Positions 5,484-5,714 of a DNA stretch of 5,714 nucleotides are shown here, one piece after another. The stretch's first letter is position 1. Each line of letters starts with the position of its first letter. Source of the DNA: AP-16 sp036395835 (GTDB lineage: Bacteria; Pseudomonadota; Alphaproteobacteria; Rhizobiales; Xanthobacteraceae); contig DASWCW010000123.1 of assembly GCA_036395835.1 (NCBI GenBank), positions 1 to 5,714 on the forward strand, given 5' to 3'. The notes beneath the pieces are model-generated. The model was not told where the DNA came from, searched no databases, and worked only from the letters and a program-made list of their open reading frames with translations. The position numbers and the translations under genes were made by a program.

Positions 5484-5714
5484 CTATTTCGATTGCGGCA
5501 CTTGCGGCCCGGCTGGTGCCGGCGCCGGCGCCGCCGGCGCGGGAGGAGCGGCCGGCTGCCCCTGCTGGCCCGACGGCTGCCCCTGCTGGCCCGACGGCTG
5601 CCCTTGCTGGCGCAGCGTGTCGAGCACGCCGCGCCCGCCGCCTCCGAGCGGCTGCGGGGCCCCGGCGGGGCCGGGCTGGGTCGTGGGGCTCGTTCCTTCG
5701 AGGATCGAATGCGG
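5484..5714 (-). CDS. secG: SecG, preprotein translocase subunit, C-terminal tail (partial)
   Basis: The right edge cuts this gene. The visible 76 codons end at a TAG (5486-5484). The tail begins PHSILEG, continues through TSPTTQPGPAG and GGGRGVLDTLRQQ, and finishes in a Gln/Pro/Ala-rich stretch ending QVPQSK. In rhizobial SecG proteins the second transmembrane helix is followed by a short NR-P-SI motif and then a long low-complexity tail with a VLD-LR block, and that pattern is what I recognise here. The two membrane helices lie outside the window, so the call rests on the tail plus the pyrG neighbour. SecG is a small inner-membrane subunit of SecYEG that assists protein export. The tail contains an in-frame 21-bp tandem repeat giving QPSGQQG units. 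A terminator follows the stop. Other Pro/Gln-rich proteins cannot be excluded from the tail alone. Confidence 0.82.
   Translation of the reverse strand, partial: PHSILEGTSPTTQPGPAGAPQPLGGGGRGVLDTLRQQGQPSGQQGQPSGQQGQPAAPPAPAAPAPAPAGPQVPQSK
5554..5611. repeat. 21-bp tandem repeat inside the secG tail, about 2.8 copies
   Basis: Two identical 21-bp units lie at 5554-5574 and 5575-5595. They are followed by a 16-bp partial third unit (5596-5611) with one C-to-T difference. The unit length is a multiple of three, so copy changes keep the secG frame and only lengthen or shorten the QPSGQQG run in the tail. Confidence 0.9.

Noticed and set aside
1..5714. CRISPR arrays, tRNA or rRNA genes, riboswitches, phage or defence genes
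   Set aside because: None of their hallmarks was seen on either strand; the genes present are housekeeping genes plus three accessory-type proteins.

Overview
This 5.7 kb, GC-rich window looks like ordinary alphaproteobacterial chromosome, most likely Rhizobiales (Bradyrhizobium/Xanthobacteraceae-like). That placement is an inference from three things: a SecG with a long Pro/Gln/Gly-rich tail, the order secG-pyrG-...-kdsA, and a KdsA of the Cys-containing, metal-dependent class. All supported genes lie on the minus strand, so transcription runs from high to low coordinates.

Layout in transcription order: (1) the C-terminal tail of SecG enters from the right edge and ends at 5484, followed by a strong hairpin that reads as its terminator; (2) pyrG (CTP synthase, complete, 542 aa); (3) 46 bp later, a small VOC/glyoxalase-fold protein with its own good ribosome binding site; (4) a 153-bp lower-GC gap holding a good sigma70-like promoter; (5) an unrecognised 275-aa protein with a secretion-like N-terminus; (6) kdsA (Kdo-8-phosphate synthase, 286 aa); (7) an MFS transporter whose probable TTG start overlaps the kdsA stop codon; (8) about 120 bp at the left edge with only weak candidates, possibly the first codons of a further gene.

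Functional reading: secG (protein export), pyrG (CTP supply) and kdsA (the Kdo sugar of LPS) are housekeeping genes. CTP is also the activating nucleotide for Kdo (CMP-Kdo, made by KdsB), which gives pyrG and kdsA a loose metabolic link. The VOC protein and the unknown exported protein sit between the two housekeeping genes. By hand counts on sample lines, the gap, the VOC 3' end and the unknown gene are about 50-62% GC, against about 65-73% in the flanking genes, so this segment may be a lineage-specific insertion.

Nothing here amounts to a convincing new multi-gene system. The item most worth following is the unrecognised exported protein at 2312-3139. It has an His-then-Cys layout that could fit a permuted papain-like (NlpC/P60/LRAT-type) fold, and an unresolved start codon. 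The two long ORFs on the plus strand opposite kdsA, the unknown gene and the MFS gene are antisense shadows typical of high-GC DNA.
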